Below are positions 45,501-59,400 of a stretch of 64,000 nt of DNA, one piece after another. The notes beneath the pieces were generated by a model. That model was not told the origin of the DNA and ran no database searches. It was given only the letters and a program-made list of their open reading frames with translations. A program made the position numbers and the translations under genes. Positions within the stretch are counted from its first letter, which is position 1. Each line of letters opens with the position of its first letter. Origin of the DNA: Streptomyces sp. NBC_00273 (GTDB lineage Bacteria; Actinomycetota; Actinomycetes; Streptomycetales; Streptomycetaceae); NCBI RefSeq assembly GCF_036178145.1, contig NZ_CP108067.1:434001-498000 (forward strand), in the 5' to 3' direction.

Positions 45501-48500
45501 GTCGCTGCTGCGGGTCGGTGGCCAGGGCCTCGCGCGGCGAGATCCCGAAGAACGTCGGATCGAAGTGGTGCGCGTCGTGCAGGAACCCGCCGGTCGGGCT
45601 GTAGTCGGCGCCCGGCTGGCCGGGGTCGAGGATTCCGGCGAGGTCCCAGCCGCGGTCGTCCGGCATGGCGGAGATGGCGTCCCGGCCGTCCGCGACGAGC
45701 CGCCACAGGTCCTCGGGCGAGCGGACGTCACCGGGGAAGCGGCAGGCCATCGAAACGATGGCGATCGGCTCGTCGTCGTGCACGGAGGCCGCGACCGTGG
45801 CCACGTCCGCTCCCTGGCCGCCGAGCAGTTCGGCGTGCAGGTACTCCGCCAGGACCGCCGGATTCGGGTAGTCGAAGACGAGGGTGGCCGGCAGGCGCAC
45901 GCCCGTCGCCGCCGCGAGGCGGTTGCGCAGCTCCACCGCGGTCAGCGAGTCGAAGCCGACCTCGCTGAACGACCGCGCCGGGTCCACCGCCTCCGGCCCC
46001 GCGAAGCCGAGTACCGCGGCCACCTGGCCCCGGACCAGCTCCAACAGGGCTCCCGGCCGATGGTCCTGCGGCAGGGCGGCGAGCTTGCGTGCAAAGGCAC
46101 CGCCGGCGGCCGTGCTGCCCCGGGCCGCACGGCGCGAGGGCATGCGGACGAGACCGGAGAGCAGGGGCGGGAGCAGTCCACCGCGTGCGGCGGCGCGCAG
46201 CGCGGCCAGGTCCAGCCTGACCGGCACCAGCAGGGCCTGCCCGGAGGCGCACGCGCTGTCGAACAGAGCCACGCCTTCGGCGGCGGTCAGGGCGACCACG
46301 CCACTGCGGCCCATACGCGAGACGTCGCCGGCGTCCAGGGTGTCCCCCATGCCGCCCACCTCGTCCCACAGGCCCCAGGCGAGGGACGTGGCGGTCAGGC
46401 CCTGGGCCCGGCGGTGGGCCGCGAGGGCGTCCAGGAAGGTGTTGGCGGCGGCGTAGTTGGCCTGACCGGCACCACCGAAGACACCGGCGGCGGACGAGAA
46501 CAGGACGAACGCGGCCAGGTCGAGGCCGGCCGTCAGCTCGTGCAGGTTCCACGCGGCGTCCACCTTCGGACGCAATACGGCCGACAGCCGTTCGGCGGTC
46601 AGGGAGCCGACGACACCGTCATCCAGGACACCGGCCGTGTGCACGACCGCCGTCAGCGGGTGCTCGGCGGGGATTGCGGCCAGGACGGCGGTCAGCGCGT
46701 CACGGTCGGCCACGTCACAAGCGGCCCACGACGCCTCGGCACCCAGCTCGGCGAGCTCCGCCGACAGGTCGGCGGCACCCTCGGCAGCGTCGCCACGCCG
46801 GCTGACCAGCAGCAGGCGCCGTACACCGTGCTCGATCACCAGGTGCCGGGCGAAGAGTCCGCCCAGCGAACCGCTCGCACCCGTCACCAGCACCGTGCCC
46901 CCGGCAGCCCACTCCGGATCGGAGCCGGCGACCGACGCGCGCGCCAGCCGCGGCACCAGCAGCATGCCCCCGCGCACCGCCACCTCGGACTCGCCCGAAG
47001 CCAGGGCCGCCGAGAGCGCGTGCTCCACGTCGCCGTCGGCGTCGACGTCCACCAGGACGATCCGGCCCGGGTTCTCCGACTGCGCCGAACGCACCAGGCC
47101 CCACACCGAGGCGTGCACCAGGTCCGCCGGACCGTCACCCGGGGCGACGGTCACGGCGCCGCGGGTCAGGAACGCCAGACGCGCATCGGCGAAGCGGTCG
47201 TCGGACAGCCACCTCTGGAGCAGCGTCAGCACCCGGCCCGCCTCGGCGTGCACCGCGTCGGCCACGTCCGTGCCGGCGGGCGCCCGGCACGACAGCACCA
47301 GCGCACCCGGAACCGCTTCGAGATCGTCGAGGACCTGCGCGTCGGCCTCGTCCCGCATGACCCAGTCGCCGAACAGCGCGTCCGACGGCATCAGTTCGCG
47401 CCACTCGACGCGGAACAGAGCGTCGCCGAGGCCACCGACCTGCCGGCCGAGCTGCTCGGGCGAGAAGGCGCGCAGGGCGAGGCTGTCCACCGAGGCGACG
47501 GGGACGCCCGCGGCATCGGCGATCTCCAGACGCACCGCTTCCCTGCCGGCCCGGGAGAGCCGTACGCGCAGGGTGTCCGCTCCCGTGGAGTGGACCGCGA
47601 CCCCGGACCAGGAGAACGGCAGCCGCGGCTGGCCGGTGTCCTCCACGAGGGAGCCGAGCCCGATGGCGTGCAGAACGGAGTCGAGGAGCGCCGGGTGGAT
47701 CGTGAACTGTTCGGCGTCCGGGCCCTGCTCGTCGCCGAGGCCGACCTCGGCGAACACCTCGTGGCCCTTCCGCCAGGCGGCCCGCAGGCCCTGGAACACC
47801 GGCCCGTAACCGAAGCCGGACTCCGCGAAGCCCTCGTACAGCTCCTCGACGTCGACGGGCTCCGCGCCGGCCGGCGGCCAGGCCGCGAGGTCGAACGCCG
47901 GGGGCTCCTGCGCACCCATCGCGAGGGTCGCGGTGGCGTTCCGGAGCCAGAGGGCGTTGTCCGCCGCCAGGCCGTCGCGCGAGTGGAAGGCGAGGGGCCG
48001 GCGGCCCGACTCGTCGAGCGCCCCGACGGCGATCTGGAGCTCGACGGCGCCGTCCTCGGAGAGGACGAGGGGGGCGGCCAGGGTCAACTCTTCCACCAGG
48101 TCGCAGCCGACCTGCTCGCCGGCGCGCAGCGCCAGCTCGACGAACGCCGTACCGGGCAGCGTCACCGCGCCCATGACGACGTGGTCCGCGAGCCACGGGT
48201 GGGTGGCGACGGACAGCCGCCCGGTCAGGAGCAGGCCGTCGGCGTCCGCCAGCATCACCGAGGCACCGAGCAGGGGGTGGTCGGCGGGCCGCAGGCCCGC
48301 GGCAGTCGCGTCGGCGGAGGACCCGACGGGGAGGTCGATCCAGTACCGCTCGTGCTGGAAGGCGTAGGTCGGCAGGTCGATGCTCCGGGCACCGGTGCCC
48401 GCGAAGTACGACTCCCAGTCGACGGGGGCCCCGTGGGCGTGGGCCTCGGCCACGGCTGCCGTGAGGGCGGCCGTCTCGGGACGCTCCTTGCGCAGGGCGG

Positions 48501-51500
48501 GGGCGAACGCCGCACCACGCGTGTCGTCGGTCAGGCAGGCCTGCGCCATGGCGCAGAGGACGCCGTCGGGCCCCAGTTCGAGGTACGTGGTCACCCCGGC
48601 CGCTTCGAGGGCGCGGACGCCGTCGAGGAAGCGGACCGCCTCGCGGGCGTGCCGGACCCAGAAGTCCGGCGAGCCCATCTCGTCGGTGACGAGGGCGCCG
48701 GTCAGGTTCGAGACGACCGGGATCCGCGGAGCGGCGAAGGTCAGCCCCTCCACGACCTCGCGGAAGGCGTCGAGCATGGCGTCCATGTGCGGCGAGTGGA
48801 ACGCGTGGCTCACGGAGAGGCGCTTGGACTTGCGGTCCGGGAAGGCTTCCAGGACGGCGGTCGCCGCGTGCTCGTCACCGGCGACCACGACCGAGCGCGG
48901 ACCGTTGATCGCGGCGATGCTCACCCGGTCGGTCAGCAGCGGCAGGACCTCGTCCTCGGAAGCTTCGAGTGCGATCATCACGCCGCCGCCCGGCAGCGCC
49001 TGCATCAGCCGGCCGCGGGCGGCCACCAGCGCGCACGCGTCGTCCAGGGTCAGCACCCCGGCGACGTGCGCGGCCGCGATCTCACCGATCGAGTGCCCGG
49101 ACAGGAAGTCCGGCCGCACACCCCACGACTCCAGCAGCCGGAACAGCGCCACCTCCAGCGCGAACAGCGCCGGCTGCGTGAACTCCGTCCGGTCCAGCAG
49201 CTCCGCGTCCGTACCGAAGAGGGCCTTGCCGAGGGGCAGTTGGATGCGTTCGCACACCGCGTCCAGCGCGGCGGCGAACACCGGGTGGGCCTCGTACAGC
49301 TCACGCCCCATCCCGAGGCGCTGGCTGCCCTGGCCGGTGAACAGGAAGGCCAGCTTCCCGGCTCCGGCGGCGCCCACGGTGCCGCTCGTGATCCCGGCGG
49401 CGGACACGTCGCCGTCCGCCAGCGCGGCCAGCGCGCCGAGCAGCTCCTCCCGGGCCCCGGCGACGACCACCGCCCGGTGGGCGAAGGCCGCGCGACGGGT
49501 GGCCAACGAGTAGGCCATGTCGGCCGCTCCGGCCTCCGGCGTGTCCTCCAGGTGGGTCCGCAGCCGGGCCGCCTGGGCGCTCAGCGCGTCCGCCGACTTC
49601 GCCGACAGCACGTACGGCAGCACCGGCTCCGTACCCGTCTCGGCCGCGGCCACCGCGGCCTCGTCGGGGGCCTGCTCGATGATCGTGTGCGCGTTCGTGC
49701 CGCTGATGCCGAACGACGAGATGGCCGCTCGGCGCGGACGTCCGGTCTCCGGCCAGGCCACCGACTCCGTCAGCAGCTCGACGGCGCCCTCGGACCAGTC
49801 GACGTGCGGGGACGGCTCGTCCACGTGCAGCGTCTTCGGCACCGTCCCGTGCCGCATGGCCTGCACCATCTTGATGATGCCCGCAACACCGGCGGCGGCC
49901 TGCGTGTGACCCATGTTCGACTTGATGGAGCCGAGCAGGAGCGGCCGGTCCTCCGGCCGGTCCTGCCCGTACGTGGCCAGCAGCGCCTGGGCTTCGATCG
50001 GGTCGCCGAGGGTCGTGCCCGTGCCGTGCGCCTCGACCACGTCGACATCGGCCGAGGCCAGGCCCGCGTTGGCCAGGGCCTGGCGGATGACGCGCTGCTG
50101 CGAGGGGCCGTTCGGGGCGGTCAGCCCGTTGGAGGCGCCGTCCTGGTTGATCGCCGAGCCGCGGACCACGGCGAGCACCGGGTGCCCGTTGCGCCGCGCG
50201 TCCGAGAGCCGTTCCACGAGCAGCATGCCGACGCCCTCGCCCCACGCGGTGCCGTCGGCGGCGGCCGCGAACGGCTTGCAACGCCCGTCCGTCGCGAGGC
50301 CGCGCTGGCGGCTGAAGGCGATGAAGGTGCCGGGCGTGGCCATGACGGTCACGCCGCCGGCGAGCGCGAGGTCGCATTCGCCGTTGCGCAGCGCCTGGAC
50401 GGCGAGGTGGAGGGTGACGAGCGAGGAGGAGCAGGCCGTGTCGACCGTCACCGCCGGGCCCTCAAGGCCGAACGTGTACGAGACGCGGCCCGAGGCCACA
50501 CTGCCCGAGCTGGACGTCCCCATGTAGCCCTCCAGGCCCTCCGGGGCCCGGTGCAGGAGCGTGCCGTAGTCGTTGTACATCACGCCGGCGAACACGCCCG
50601 TGCGGCTGCCCCGCATGGACGCCGGGTCGATGCGGGCCCGCTCGAAGGCCTCCCAGGAGGTCTCCAGCAGCAACCGCTGCTGCGGGTCGGTGGCCAGGGC
50701 CTCGCGCGGCGAGATCCCGAAGAACGTCGGATCGAAGTGGTGCGCGTCGTGCAGGAACCCGCCGGCCGTGCTGTAGCTGGTGCCCTGCCGGTCCGGGTCG
50801 GCGTCGAAGAGTCCTTCGAGGTCCCAGCCCCGGTCGGCGGGCATGTCCGAGATCGCGTCCCGCCCGTCGCGGACGAGCCGCCACAGGTCCTCGGGCGAGC
50901 GGACGTCACCGGGGAAGCGGCAGGCCATCGAAACGATGGCGATCGGCTCGTCGTCGTGCACGGCGACGGCGGTCGGGGCCGCGTCCGCTTCCTGGCTGCC
51001 GAGCAGTTCGGCGTGCAGGTACTCCGCCAGGACGGTGGGCGTCGGGTAGTCGAAGACGAGGGTGGCGGGCAGCCGGACGCCGGTGGCGGCGCCGAGGCGG
51101 TTGCGCAGTTCCACGGCGGTCAGCGAGTCGAAGCCGACCTCGCTGAACGACCGCGCCGGGTCCACCGCCTCCGGCCCCGCGAAGCCGAGCACGGCCGCGA
51201 CCTGGCCGCGGACCAGCCCGAGGACGGCGCCGGCCTGCTGGTCCTGCGGCAGCGCGGCGAGCTGCCGGGCGAACGCGCCGCCGGCTCCCCGGGCTGCCCG
51301 GCGGGCCGGCATCCGGACGAGGCCGGACAGCAGGGGCGGGAGCATGCCGCCGCTCGCCGCGGCGCGCAGGGCTGCCAGGTCCAGCTTCACCGGCACGAGC
51401 AGCGGCTGCTCGGCGGCGCAGGCCGCGTCGAACAGGGCGAGGCCGGCCTCCGGCGCGAGGGCGCCCACGCCGCCGCGGTTCATGCGGTCGCGGTCGCCGT

Positions 51501-54500
51501 CGGCCAGGTCACCGCCCATGCCGCCGATCTCGGCCCACAGGCCCCAGGCGAGGGACGTGGCGGTCAGGCCCTGGGCCCGGCGGTGCGCGGCCAGGGCGTC
51601 CAGGAAGGTGTTGCCGGCGGCGTAGTTGGCCTGACCGGCACCACCGAACACACCGGCGGCGGACGAGAACAGCACGAACGCGGAGAGGTCCAGGTCCCGG
51701 GTGAGTTCGTGGAGGTTCCAGGCCGCGTCCACCTTCGGCCGGAGCACGGCCGACAGACGCTCGGCGGTCAGCGAACCGACCACACCGTCGTCCAGGACAC
51801 CGGCCGTGTGCACGACCGCCGTCAGCGGGTGCTCCGCGGGGATGTCAGCCAGTACGGCCGCCAGCGCCTCCCGGTCGGCCACATCACACGCCGCCCACGA
51901 CACCTCGGCACCCAGACCCGCAAGCTCGGCGGACAGCTCAGCCGCCTCGCCACGGCGGCTCACCAGCAGCAGGCGCCGTACACCGTGCTCGGTGACCAGG
52001 TGACGGGCGAACAGCCCGCCGAGCGAGCCACTCGCACCGGTGACGAGCACCGTGCCCTCAGTGGCCCATCCCGCGGCCGCGGCCTCGGCGAGCGCCGCAC
52101 GCGCCAGCTTCGGCGCCAGCAGCGCGCCGCCCCGTACCGCCAGCTCGGACTCGCCCGAGGCCAGCGCGGCCGACAGTCCGGCCTCGACGTCACCCTCGGC
52201 GTCGACGTCGACCAGGACGAACCGGCCCGGGTTCTCCGACTGCGCCGAACGCACCAGACCCCACACCGCGGCGTGCACCAGGTCCGACACACCCTCGCCC
52301 GGTACGGCCTCCACCGCGCCCCGCGTCAGGAACACCAGACGCGACCGCGCGAAACGCCTGTCGGACAGGCACTCCTTGAGCAGCGTCAGCACCTGGCCCG
52401 TCTGCGCGTGCACCGCGCCCACCAGGTCCTCGGCGGCCGCCTCCACGCACGGCACGACCAGCGCCGCCGGAATCTCACCGCCCTCGGCCACGGCCACGGC
52501 CAGCCCGGCGAGATCCGCGAACACCTGCGGACCCTCGCCCAGCATCAGCCAGTCAGCGGACGACTCGCCGGACGCCACCTCCGACCAGGCCACGTGGTAC
52601 AGGGAGTCCCCGTGACCGCCGGCCTGCCGGCCGAGCTGCTCCGGCGAGAACGCGCGCAGCGCCAGACTGTCCACCGACGCGACGGGCACACCCTCCGCGT
52701 CGGCGATCTCCAGCCGCACCGCGTCCCGCCCGGCCCGCGAGAGCCGCACCCGCACGCTGTCCGCACCGACGGAGTGCACCGCCACACCGGACCACGAGAA
52801 CGGCAGCCGGCCCTGACCGGTGTCCTCCACCAGCGCACCCAGCCCGATGCCGTGCAGAACCGCGTCCAGCAGCGCCGGGTGGATCGTGAACGACTCCGCA
52901 CCCGGCTCGGTCTCACCGTCGAGGCTGACCTCGGCGAACACGTCCTCACCACGGCGCCAGGCGGCCCGCAGCCCCTGGAAGGCCGGCCCGTACCCGAAAC
53001 CGGAGTCGGAGAGGCCCTCGTACAGGCCCTCCACGGGGACGGCTTCCGCCCCGGCCGGCGGCCACTCCGTGAGGTCGAAGCCGGGGGTGCCGCCCGCCCC
53101 TTCGGCCAGGAGCGCGGTCGCGTTCCGGATCCACGGCTCGTCGTAGGCCGCGCGGTCGTCGCGGGAGTGGAAGACGACCGACCGCCGGCCGGACGCGTCA
53201 GGTGCCGCGACGGAGATCTGGAGCTCGACGCCGCCCTCCTCGGGCAGCACCAGCGGAGCGGCGAGCGTGAGGTCGTCGACCAGGTCGCAGCCGACCTGCT
53301 CACCCGCCCGCAGGGCCAGCTCGACGAATGCGGTGCCCGGCAGCAGGACGGAGCCCATGACCCGGTGGTCGCCGAGCCAGGGGTGCGTCGTCAGCGACAG
53401 GCGCCCGGTGAGCAGCAGCCCGTCGGCGTCCGCCAGGGAGACCGAGGCGCCCAGCAGCGGGTGGTCGGCGGACCTGAGGCCCACGGTGGTCACGTCCCCG
53501 CCGAGGGATCCGGCATCGAGCCAGTAGTGCTCGCGCTGGAAGGCGTACGTGGGCAGGTCCACCTGCTCGGCGCCGGTGTCGGAGTGGAAGGCGTGCCAGT
53601 CGACGGCGGTGCCGCGTACGTGGACCTCGGCGAGGGCCGTGGTGATGGTCGCCGCCTCGGAGCGGCCCTTGCGCAGGGCCGGGACGAAGGCGACCGGGCC
53701 GGTGCCGTCGGTCAGGCAGGACTGCGCCATCGCGGACAGCACACCGGCGGGGCCGAGTTCGACGTACGTCGTGACTCCGGCGGCTTCCAGGGCGCGGACC
53801 CCGTCGAGGAAGCGGACCGCCTCGCGGACGTGGCGGACCCAGAACTCCGCCGAACCCATCTCGTCCGAGACGAGCGCACCGGTGAGGTTCGAGACGACCG
53901 GGATGCGCGGGGCCTCGAAGGTCAGCCCGGCGACCACCTGGCGGAAGGCGTCGAGCATGCCGTCCATGTGGGGCGAGTGGAACGCGTGGCTGACCGTCAG
54001 CCGCTTGGCCTTGCGGTCGGGGAGCGACTCCGCGACGGCGACCGCGGCGTCCTCGTCACCGGCGATGACCACCGAGCGCGGGCCGTTGACCGCCGCAATG
54101 CTCACCCGCTCGGTGAGCAGCGGCAGGACCTCGTCCTCCGAGGCCTGCACGGCGATCATCACGCCACCGGCGGGGAGGCCCTGCATCAGCCGACCGCGGG
54201 CCGCGACCAGCATGCACGCGTCCTCCAGCGAGAGGACGCCCGCGACGTGCGCGGCCGCGATCTCACCGATGGAGTGACCGGAGAGGAAGTCGGGCTTCAC
54301 ACCCCAGGACTCGACGAGGCGGAACAGTGCCACCTCTACGGCGAACAGCGCCGGCTGGGTGAACCGCGTCTCGTCCAGCAGCGCCGCGTCATCCCCGAAC
54401 AGGACGTCCTTCAGCGGCAGTTCGAGGTGCGGGTCCAGCTGGGCGCACACCGCGTCCAGCGCGTCCGCGAACACCGGATAGGCCTCGTGCAGCTCGCGCC

Positions 54501-56337
54501 CCATCCCGAGGCGCTGGCTGCCCTGCCCCGTGAAGAGGAACGCCGTCTTGCCGCGCGCCCCGGCCACACCGCGTACGACCTGGGCCGTGGCGGTGTCGCC
54601 GGACGCGAGCGCGGCGAGGTGGGCGAGGGCCTGCTCCCGGTCGCCGGCCACGAGGACGGCGCGGTGTTCGAGCGCGGCGCGGCCGGTGGCCAGGGTGTGG
54701 CTGACGTCCTGCGCCCGCTGGTCGGGGTGGGCGCGCAGGTGGGTGAGCAGGCGCTCGGCCTGTGCCCGCAGGGCCTCTTCGGTACGGGCCGAGACGAGCC
54801 ACGGCACGACGGGCGGCACGACGGTGCGGCGCCGCGCCGCCTGGCCCCCGGGCTCCTCGGTGGCGGTGTCAGTGGTGGTGTCGGTGGTGGTGTCGGTGGC
54901 GGAATCGGCGGGCTCGGTCGAATCGGCGGGCTCAGCGGACTCGGCGGGCGCCGCGACCGGGGCCTGCTCGATGATCGTGTGCGCGTTGGTGCCGCTGATG
55001 CCGAACGACGACACGGCGGCGCGGCGCGGGCGGCCGGTCTCCGGCCACTCCACGGTCCGGTCCAGCAGCGACACGGCGCCCGCGGACCAGTCGACCTTGG
55101 TCGACGGCGCGTCCACGTGCAGCGTCTTCGGGATCCGGCCGTTCCGGATCGCCATGACCATCTTGATGACGCCGGCGACGCCGGCGGCCGCCTGGGTGTG
55201 CCCGATGTTGGACTTGACCGAGCCGAGCCACAGCGGCCGGTCCTCGGTGTGCTCCCGGCCGTACGTCGCCAGCAGCGCCTGCGCCTCGATCGGGTCGCCC
55301 AGGGTCGTACCCGTGCCGTGCGCCTCGACGACGTCGATGTCGGCGGCGGTGAGCCGCGCGTCGGCCAGGGCCTGGCGGATGACGCGCTGCTGCGAGGGAC
55401 CGTTCGGGGCGGTCAGACCGTTCGAGGCACCGTCCTGGTTGACGGCCGAACCACGGACGACGGCCAGTACGCGGTGACCGTTGCGCTCGGCGTCGGACAG
55501 CCGCTCCACGAGCAGCATGCCCGCGCCCTCGCCCCACCCGGTGCCGTCGGCGGCGTCCGCGAAGGACTTGCAGCGGCCGTCGAAGGACAGGCCTCGCTGC
55601 TTGCTGAACTCGGTGAAGGTGCCGGGGGTCGGCATGACGGTGACGCCACCCGCGAGGGCGAGCGAGCACTCGCCCTTGCGGAGGGCCTGCATGGCCAGGT
55701 GCAGCGTGACGAGGGAGGAGGAACAGGCCGTGTCGACGGTGAGCGCCGGACCTTCGAGACCGAAGGTGTACGAGACGCGGCCGGACGCGATGCTGCTGGA
55801 GCCGCCGGTGCCGAGGTAGCCCTCGACCTCCGGGGGTACGGCGCGCAGACGCGACGCGTAGTCGTGGTACATGACGCCCGTGAACACGCCGGTCCGGCTG
55901 CCGCGCACGGAGGTCGGGTCGATGCCGGCCCGCTCGAAGGCCTCCCAGGAGGTCTCCAGCAGCAGGCGCTGCTGCGGGTCCATCGCCACGGCCTCACGCG
56001 GCGAGATCCCGAAGAACTCCGGCTCGAACCGGTTGGCCGAGTGCAGGAAGCCGCCTTCCTGCACGTAGCTGGTGCCCCGCCCGTCCGGGTCCGCGTCGAA
56101 GAGCTGCCCCGTGTCCCAGCCCCGGTCCGTCGGGAACGGGGAGATCGCGTCGGTCTCCTCGGACACCAGCCGCCACAGGTCCTCGGGGGACTCGACGTCC
56201 CCCGGGTAGCGGCAGCTCATCCCGATGATCGCGATCGGCTCCTGCTCCTCCGACTCGACCTCCTGGAGCCGACGGCGCGTCTCGTGGAGATCGGCCGTCA
56301 CCCGCTTCAGGAAATACCGGAGCTTTTCCTCGTTCAT
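39529..56337 (-). CDS. Modular type I polyketide synthase, three final modules plus thioesterase
   Basis: A 5602-residue protein. A coiled-coil docking helix (1-31) precedes three KS-AT-DH-KR-ACP modules and a TE. Estimated key residues: KS cysteines (VDTACSSSL) near 203, 1968 and 3691; AT serines near 687, 2415 and 4141; DH histidines near 990, 2719 and 4451; KR Tyr in QANYAA near 1571, 3295 and 5085; ACP serines (GFDSL/GLDSL) near 1737, 3463 and 5266; TE GHSSGG Ser near 5458 and GNHF His near 5579. AT1 and AT2 have GHSIGE with HAFH (malonyl); AT3 has GHSQGE with YASH (methylmalonyl). All KRs carry the B-type LDD motif. DH3 has Asp in place of Gly in HxxxGxxxxP. No ER is present. ATG 56337 follows AAGGGA. 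The TE gives a linear acid or lactone. Confidence 0.97.
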   Translation of the reverse strand: MNEEKLRYFLKRVTADLHETRRRLQEVESEEQEPIAIIGMSCRYPGDVESPEDLWRLVSEETDAISPFPTDRGWDTGQLFDADPDGRGTSYVQEGGFLHSANRFEPEFFGISPREAVAMDPQQRLLLETSWEAFERAGIDPTSVRGSRTGVFTGVMYHDYASRLRAVPPEVEGYLGTGGSSSIASGRVSYTFGLEGPALTVDTACSSSLVTLHLAMQALRKGECSLALAGGVTVMPTPGTFTEFSKQRGLSFDGRCKSFADAADGTGWGEGAGMLLVERLSDAERNGHRVLAVVRGSAVNQDGASNGLTAPNGPSQQRVIRQALADARLTAADIDVVEAHGTGTTLGDPIEAQALLATYGREHTEDRPLWLGSVKSNIGHTQAAAGVAGVIKMVMAIRNGRIPKTLHVDAPSTKVDWSAGAVSLLDRTVEWPETGRPRRAAVSSFGISGTNAHTIIEQAPVAAPAESAEPADSTEPADSATDTTTDTTTDTATEEPGGQAARRRTVVPPVVPWLVSARTEEALRAQAERLLTHLRAHPDQRAQDVSHTLATGRAALEHRAVLVAGDREQALAHLAALASGDTATAQVVRGVAGARGKTAFLFTGQGSQRLGMGRELHEAYPVFADALDAVCAQLDPHLELPLKDVLFGDDAALLDETRFTQPALFAVEVALFRLVESWGVKPDFLSGHSIGEIAAAHVAGVLSLEDACMLVAARGRLMQGLPAGGVMIAVQASEDEVLPLLTERVSIAAVNGPRSVVIAGDEDAAVAVAESLPDRKAKRLTVSHAFHSPHMDGMLDAFRQVVAGLTFEAPRIPVVSNLTGALVSDEMGSAEFWVRHVREAVRFLDGVRALEAAGVTTYVELGPAGVLSAMAQSCLTDGTGPVAFVPALRKGRSEAATITTALAEVHVRGTAVDWHAFHSDTGAEQVDLPTYAFQREHYWLDAGSLGGDVTTVGLRSADHPLLGASVSLADADGLLLTGRLSLTTHPWLGDHRVMGSVLLPGTAFVELALRAGEQVGCDLVDDLTLAAPLVLPEEGGVELQISVAAPDASGRRSVVFHSRDDRAAYDEPWIRNATALLAEGAGGTPGFDLTEWPPAGAEAVPVEGLYEGLSDSGFGYGPAFQGLRAAWRRGEDVFAEVSLDGETEPGAESFTIHPALLDAVLHGIGLGALVEDTGQGRLPFSWSGVAVHSVGADSVRVRLSRAGRDAVRLEIADAEGVPVASVDSLALRAFSPEQLGRQAGGHGDSLYHVAWSEVASGESSADWLMLGEGPQVFADLAGLAVAVAEGGEIPAALVVPCVEAAAEDLVGAVHAQTGQVLTLLKECLSDRRFARSRLVFLTRGAVEAVPGEGVSDLVHAAVWGLVRSAQSENPGRFVLVDVDAEGDVEAGLSAALASGESELAVRGGALLAPKLARAALAEAAAAGWATEGTVLVTGASGSLGGLFARHLVTEHGVRRLLLVSRRGEAAELSAELAGLGAEVSWAACDVADREALAAVLADIPAEHPLTAVVHTAGVLDDGVVGSLTAERLSAVLRPKVDAAWNLHELTRDLDLSAFVLFSSAAGVFGGAGQANYAAGNTFLDALAAHRRAQGLTATSLAWGLWAEIGGMGGDLADGDRDRMNRGGVGALAPEAGLALFDAACAAEQPLLVPVKLDLAALRAAASGGMLPPLLSGLVRMPARRAARGAGGAFARQLAALPQDQQAGAVLGLVRGQVAAVLGFAGPEAVDPARSFSEVGFDSLTAVELRNRLGAATGVRLPATLVFDYPTPTVLAEYLHAELLGSQEADAAPTAVAVHDDEPIAIVSMACRFPGDVRSPEDLWRLVRDGRDAISDMPADRGWDLEGLFDADPDRQGTSYSTAGGFLHDAHHFDPTFFGISPREALATDPQQRLLLETSWEAFERARIDPASMRGSRTGVFAGVMYNDYGTLLHRAPEGLEGYMGTSSSGSVASGRVSYTFGLEGPAVTVDTACSSSLVTLHLAVQALRNGECDLALAGGVTVMATPGTFIAFSRQRGLATDGRCKPFAAAADGTAWGEGVGMLLVERLSDARRNGHPVLAVVRGSAINQDGASNGLTAPNGPSQQRVIRQALANAGLASADVDVVEAHGTGTTLGDPIEAQALLATYGQDRPEDRPLLLGSIKSNMGHTQAAAGVAGIIKMVQAMRHGTVPKTLHVDEPSPHVDWSEGAVELLTESVAWPETGRPRRAAISSFGISGTNAHTIIEQAPDEAAVAAAETGTEPVLPYVLSAKSADALSAQAARLRTHLEDTPEAGAADMAYSLATRRAAFAHRAVVVAGAREELLGALAALADGDVSAAGITSGTVGAAGAGKLAFLFTGQGSQRLGMGRELYEAHPVFAAALDAVCERIQLPLGKALFGTDAELLDRTEFTQPALFALEVALFRLLESWGVRPDFLSGHSIGEIAAAHVAGVLTLDDACALVAARGRLMQALPGGGVMIALEASEDEVLPLLTDRVSIAAINGPRSVVVAGDEHAATAVLEAFPDRKSKRLSVSHAFHSPHMDAMLDAFREVVEGLTFAAPRIPVVSNLTGALVTDEMGSPDFWVRHAREAVRFLDGVRALEAAGVTTYLELGPDGVLCAMAQACLTDDTRGAAFAPALRKERPETAALTAAVAEAHAHGAPVDWESYFAGTGARSIDLPTYAFQHERYWIDLPVGSSADATAAGLRPADHPLLGASVMLADADGLLLTGRLSVATHPWLADHVVMGAVTLPGTAFVELALRAGEQVGCDLVEELTLAAPLVLSEDGAVELQIAVGALDESGRRPLAFHSRDGLAADNALWLRNATATLAMGAQEPPAFDLAAWPPAGAEPVDVEELYEGFAESGFGYGPVFQGLRAAWRKGHEVFAEVGLGDEQGPDAEQFTIHPALLDSVLHAIGLGSLVEDTGQPRLPFSWSGVAVHSTGADTLRVRLSRAGREAVRLEIADAAGVPVASVDSLALRAFSPEQLGRQVGGLGDALFRVEWRELMPSDALFGDWVMRDEADAQVLDDLEAVPGALVLSCRAPAGTDVADAVHAEAGRVLTLLQRWLSDDRFADARLAFLTRGAVTVAPGDGPADLVHASVWGLVRSAQSENPGRIVLVDVDADGDVEHALSAALASGESEVAVRGGMLLVPRLARASVAGSDPEWAAGGTVLVTGASGSLGGLFARHLVIEHGVRRLLLVSRRGDAAEGAADLSAELAELGAEASWAACDVADRDALTAVLAAIPAEHPLTAVVHTAGVLDDGVVGSLTAERLSAVLRPKVDAAWNLHELTAGLDLAAFVLFSSAAGVFGGAGQANYAAANTFLDALAAHRRAQGLTATSLAWGLWDEVGGMGDTLDAGDVSRMGRSGVVALTAAEGVALFDSACASGQALLVPVRLDLAALRAAARGGLLPPLLSGLVRMPSRRAARGSTAAGGAFARKLAALPQDHRPGALLELVRGQVAAVLGFAGPEAVDPARSFSEVGFDSLTAVELRNRLAAATGVRLPATLVFDYPNPAVLAEYLHAELLGGQGADVATVAASVHDDEPIAIVSMACRFPGDVRSPEDLWRLVADGRDAISAMPDDRGWDLAGILDPGQPGADYSPTGGFLHDAHHFDPTFFGISPREALATDPQQRLLLETSWEAFERAGIDPASMRGSRTGVFAGVMYNDYGTLLHRAPEGLEGYMGTSSSGSVASGRVSYTFGLEGPAVTVDTACSSSLVTLHLAVQALRNGECDMALAGGVTVMATPGTFIAFSIQRGLASDGRCKPFAAAADGTAWGEGVGMLLVERLSDARAKGHPVLAVVRGSAVNQDGASNGLTAPNGPSQQRVIRQALANAGLSAAEVDAVEAHGTGTTLGDPIEAQALLATYGQEHTDEQPLWLGSIKSNVGHTQAAAGVAGVIKMVQAIRHGVLPKSLHVDEPTPHVDWSAGAVSLLESTTPWPETGRPRRAAVSSFGIGGTNAHTIIEQAPDEAVVTEAETGTVPVLPYVLSAKSADAVRGQAARLRRHLEGAAGLRSADVALSLATTRAVFDHRAVVVAGDRQELLRGLTALEDGAAAAGVTRGAVSTGKTAFVFPGQGSQWLGMAVGLLESSPAFASRIDACAKALEPFTDWSLIDVLRGVEGAPTLDRVDVVQPALFAVMVSLAEVWRAAGVRPAAVIGHSQGEIAAACVAGILSLEDAARVVALRSQAIGRVLAGLGGMVSVPLPAAAVRDRIAPWGEQRISVAAANGPSSVVVSGEVQALDELLAACEADGIRAKRIAVDYASHSAQVELLRDELAELLAPIAPRTAEVPFLSTVTGGWVEGPELDAGYWFRNLRQTVELEQATRTLLDQGFGVFVESSPHPVLTVGMQETAEDAGREAAVLGSLRRNEGGLERFWLSLGEAYVRGVTVDWDAVFAGTGAQRVDLPTYAFQRDRYWIDVPAGQVGDVASAGLGSAGHPLLGAAVELPDSDGFLFTGRLSLQSHPWLADHRAADTVMLPGTAFVELALHAARRAGTDYVEELTLEAPLVLPEQGALQLRLSVAAPDEAGRRALHVHSRPETGDDDVARRQEVPWTRHAGGVLGAADALAAPRVSGPEVWPPAGAEPLEVADLYEQFAAIGYAYGPAFRNLRAAWRSGDELFAELALSEGPQADAEHFGVHPALLDAGLHGLALGSFLATGDDAPGDGDRIRLPFSFTGVGLHAVGAGALRVRLAPAGSGAVSLAAFDEQGEPVVSVESLLLRELDPTRLRSALPSFHESLFRLEWPALTVTPAAAGGRWAVVGTDTPGLEATLRGAGITVDVYTDLDVLAAVVAAGKPLPDTVLVSYAATDTDRTADTAAGIAAATRQAAHDALGLVQSWLADETLAGARLAVVTRGAVEARPGEGVADLVHASVWGLLRSAQSENPGRFLLLDLDDDGTAELAPLLTAALTSGEPQLAVRAGTLHAARLARVPATRPETDAAAQAPVATAFDADGTVLITGGTGVLGSLLARHLVTERGVRHLLLTSRRGPAAAGAAELVAELAALGAEAAVVACDASDREALAALLAGIPAEHPLTAVVHTAGHLDDGLVPSLTPERIDAVLRPKVDAALHLHELTRDLDLSAFVLFSSAAGTLGSPGQANYAAANAFLDALAQRRRAAGLPAVSLAWGLWEQRSEMTGDLTDADVQRMARAGLAPLSSEEGLALFDTASDLTGTGTGTGTGTVFVAMRLDTAPLRAQADAGGLPPLFRGLVRGGLRRAAAHGVADSAASAAARRLAGLSALPEEEQERVLLEVVRATAAAVLAYPSPDAVGESQEFLELGLDSLTAVELRNQLNAATGLRLPATLLFDHPTPLLVAARLRAELAGAPGGPAGPDGAAGQDGEEGAGVFGAMLQEAGTQGASGQFMELLMQASRFRPSFASAAELRKAPSLVRLSRGGTRPALVCFSSILSISGPHQYARFASAFRGRRDVHAMAAPGFLRGEQLPSTAEAVIEAQAEAVLRHAEGEPFVLLGHSSGGMLAHAVAGRLESAGVFPEAVVLVDIYSHDDDAIIGIQPGLSEGVDERQGSYVPVDDSRLLAMGAYFRLFGGWKPEAVKAPTLLVRAEEQFFDWKRSATGDWRSYWDLEHTAVDVAGNHFTMMEQHATTTAGAVEEWLDATV
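40840..40873. repeat. Hexamer repeat in the KR3-ACP3 linker
   Basis: GGTGCC-type hexamers repeat five times inside the PKS gene, encoding the run TGTGTGTGTGT between KR3 and ACP3. The length is a multiple of three, so repeat slippage would keep the frame. Confidence 0.85.
45199..45381. repeat. 183-bp exact repeat between KS3 and KS2 (copy at 50371-50553)
   Basis: Read by eye, 45199-45381 and 50371-50553 are identical over the region that encodes the KS active-site Cys segment, with divergence on both sides. The spacing is 5172 bp, one module length. Confidence 0.85.
54850..54940. repeat. Low-complexity Thr/Asp and Glu/Ala repeat in the KS1-AT1 linker
   Basis: The minus strand encodes [20 protein letters not shown] then [10 protein letters not shown] between KS1 and AT1. 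At the DNA level it is a GTGGTGTCG-type repeat. No equivalent insert occurs in the other modules. Confidence 0.85.
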
Positions 56338-56404
56338 GCGTGCATCCCTTGTACAGAAGCCAGAAAGTCAGAGTCGTTGGAGGGGGCGGGGCAAAGTCGC
56401 CTCG

Positions 56405-59400
56405 TCATGAGATGCCGAACTCCTTGCCGATGAAGTCGAAGAGGTCGTCGTCAGTCGCGCTCTCCAGCGCCTCGGCCACGTCGGCGCCGTCGGAGTCCGA
56501 GGCGACCGCGGCCTGTTCACCGGCTTCGCTCCAGGCGGCCAGCAGCGCTTGCAGCCGCTCGGTGATGCGGTCGCGGCCGGCATCGTCGGGCGTCGAGGTG
56601 ACGAGCGACCTCTGCAGTCGGTCCAGTTCGGCGAGCAGCGGAGGTACGGCCGCCGCGCCGTCCTGCCAGAGTTCGTCCTTCAGGAACTCCACCAGCGCCG
56701 TGGGCGTCGGGTAGTCGAAGACGAGGGTGGCGGGCAGCCGGACGCCGGTGGCGGCGCCGAGGCGGTTGCGCAGTTCCACGGCGGTCAGCGAGTCGAAGCC
56801 GACCTCGTTGAACGACCGTGCCGGGTCGACCGCTTCGGGTCCGGCGAAGCCGAGGACCCCGGCGACGTACGTGCAGACCAGCTCCAGCAGCGCCTCGTCC
56901 CGCGCGGCCGGAGAGAGCCCGGTGAGGCGCTCGCGCAGCTCGGCTCCACCGTCCGTACCGGGGGTGGTGGCGCCGGCGGTGCGGCGTGCGGGCGTACGGA
57001 CCAGGCCCGACAGCAGCGGCGGGAGCATGCCGCTGCCCGCCTGGGCCCGCAGGGCGGCCAGGTCCAGCTTCACCGGCACGAGCAGCGGCTGCCCGGTGGC
57101 GGTGGCGGCGTCGAACAGCGCCACGCCCTCGGCGGCGGTGAGGGCGTTGACGCCACCACGGCCGAGCCGGGACACGTCCTCGGCATCCAGGGCACCACCC
57201 ATACCGCCGGCCTCGGCCCACAGCCCCCAAGCCAGGGACGTCGCCACCAGACCCCGCGCCCGACGCTCGGCGGCCAGGGCATCCAGGAACACATTGCCGG
57301 CCGCGTAGTTGGCCTGCCCGGCACCACCGAACACACCGGCCGCCGACGAGAACAGCACGAACGCGGAGAGATCCAGATCCTGGGTGAGCTCGTGGAGGTT
57401 CCACGCCGCGTCGGCCTTCGGCCGCAGGACGGCCGACAGCCGCTCGGCGGTCAGCGAACCGACGACACCGTCGTCCAGGACACCGGCCGTGTGCACGACC
57501 GCCGTCAGCGGGTGCTCCGCGGGGATTGCGGCCAGTACCGCCGCCAGCGCTTCACGGTCGGCCACATCACACGCCGCCCACGACACCTCGGCACCCAGAC
57601 CAGCCAACTCGGCCGACAACTCCGCAGCCTCGCCACGACGGCTCACCAGCAACAGGCGCCGCACACCGTGCTCGGTCACCAGGTGACGGGCGAACAGACC
57701 GCCCAGCGAACCACTCGCACCCGTCACCAGCACCGTGCCATCGGCATCCCACTCGACACCCGCGACAGCGGCGACCGCCGTACGAGCAAGCCTCGGCACC
57801 AGGACCGAACCGCCCCGCACCGCGACCTCGGACTCACCCGAGGCCACTACCGCAGGTAGCGCACGGAAGGAGGCGTCGCTGCCGTCGGTGTCGGCCAGGA
57901 CGATCCGACCCGGATTCTCCGACTGCGCCGAACGCACCAGACCCCACACCGCAGCGTGCACCAGATCCGACACTCCCTCACCGGGTACGGCCTCCACCGC
58001 ACCCTGGGTCAGGAACACCAAACGCGAATCCTCGAACCGCTCATCGGCCAGCCACTCCTGCACCAGCTCCAACACCCGACCCGTCTCCGCGTGCACCGCA
58101 CCCGCCACGTCCTGCGGACCTGTGACCGGGGACAGCGGGACGCACACCAACGCCGGATCCGAGAGCATCGCGAGCCCACCGCTGTGCACCTCGTAGCGCA
58201 CGCCCACCGCGTCCAGACCGGAGTGACCGTCCCCGAGCAGCGCCCAGGGGCGCTGCTCCGACGCGGACACCGGGGTGAGCGGCACGGCCGTCCACTCGAC
58301 CTGGAACAGGGACTCCAGGCGACCACCACGTGCCGCCCCGATCTGCTCGGGCGAGACCGCCCGCAGCACGAGCGACTCGACCGAGGCGACCGGCGCACCC
58401 GCCGTGTCGGCGAGTTCCAGCGCGACGGCGTCGCGGCCGGCCGGGGTCAGGCGGACCCGTACCGACGAGGCGCCGGCCGCGTGCAGCCGTACGCCGCTCC
58501 AGGCGAACGGGAGCCGTCCCTGGCCGGTGTTCTCGACGAGCTCGCCGAGACCGGCCGCGTGGAGGGTGGCGTCCAGGAGTGCCGGGTGGAGACCGAACCA
58601 GTCGGCTGCCTCCGCGGTCTCCTCGTCCAGGCTCACCTCGGCGTACACGGCGTCGCCGTGGAGCCAGGCCGAGCGCAGGCCCTGGAAGGCGGGGCCGTAG
58701 TCGAATCCGGCCGCGGCGAGTCCTTCGTAGAGGCCGTCGATGTCCACCGGTTCGGCTCCGGCCGGCGGCCACGCCGTGAGGTCGGCCGCGGGGGCCGGGG
58801 CGTCGGCGGTGGTGAGGACGCCGGTGGCGTGCCGCGTCCACGGCTCGTCGGCGGGGCTGTCCTCGTCACGGGAGTACAGCGACAGGGAGCGTCGGCCGGA
58901 CTCGTCGGCTCCGGCGACGGACAGCCGCAGCTGGACTCCGCCACGCTCGGGGAGGACGAGCGGGGCCTCCAGGGTCAGCTCTTCCAGGAGGTCACAGCCG
59001 ACCTGGTCGCCGGCGCGTACCGCCAGTTCCACGAAGGCCGTGCCCGGCAGGAGGACCGAGCCGAGGACGGCGTGGTCAGCGAGCCACGGCTGGGTGGCCG
59101 ACGAGAGCCGGCCGGTGAAGAGGTACCCGTCCGAGTCGGGCAGTTCGACGGCCGCGCCCAGCAGCGGGTGGTCCGTCGTGCCGAGGCCGAAGCCGGCAGC
59201 GTCGCCCGGGGTGTTCCGTGCGGTGGGTGCCGAGTCGAGCCAGTACCAGTCGCGCTGGAAGGCGTACGTGGGCAGCTCGACCTGGCGCGCGGCGCTCGGG
59301 GCGAAGTACGCCTCCCAGTCCACCGCCGCGCCGTGGGTGTGGGCGAGGGCGAGGGCGTTGCTCAGGGTTTCGGGCTCGGGGCGGCCGGTGCGCAGGGCGG

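Noticed and set aside
39580..56433. A 5617-residue plus-strand open frame antisense to the PKS
   Set aside because: It is the complementary frame of a high-GC PKS gene; its translation is Arg/Gly/Asp-rich and shows no domain, while the minus strand has all PKS motifs in order.
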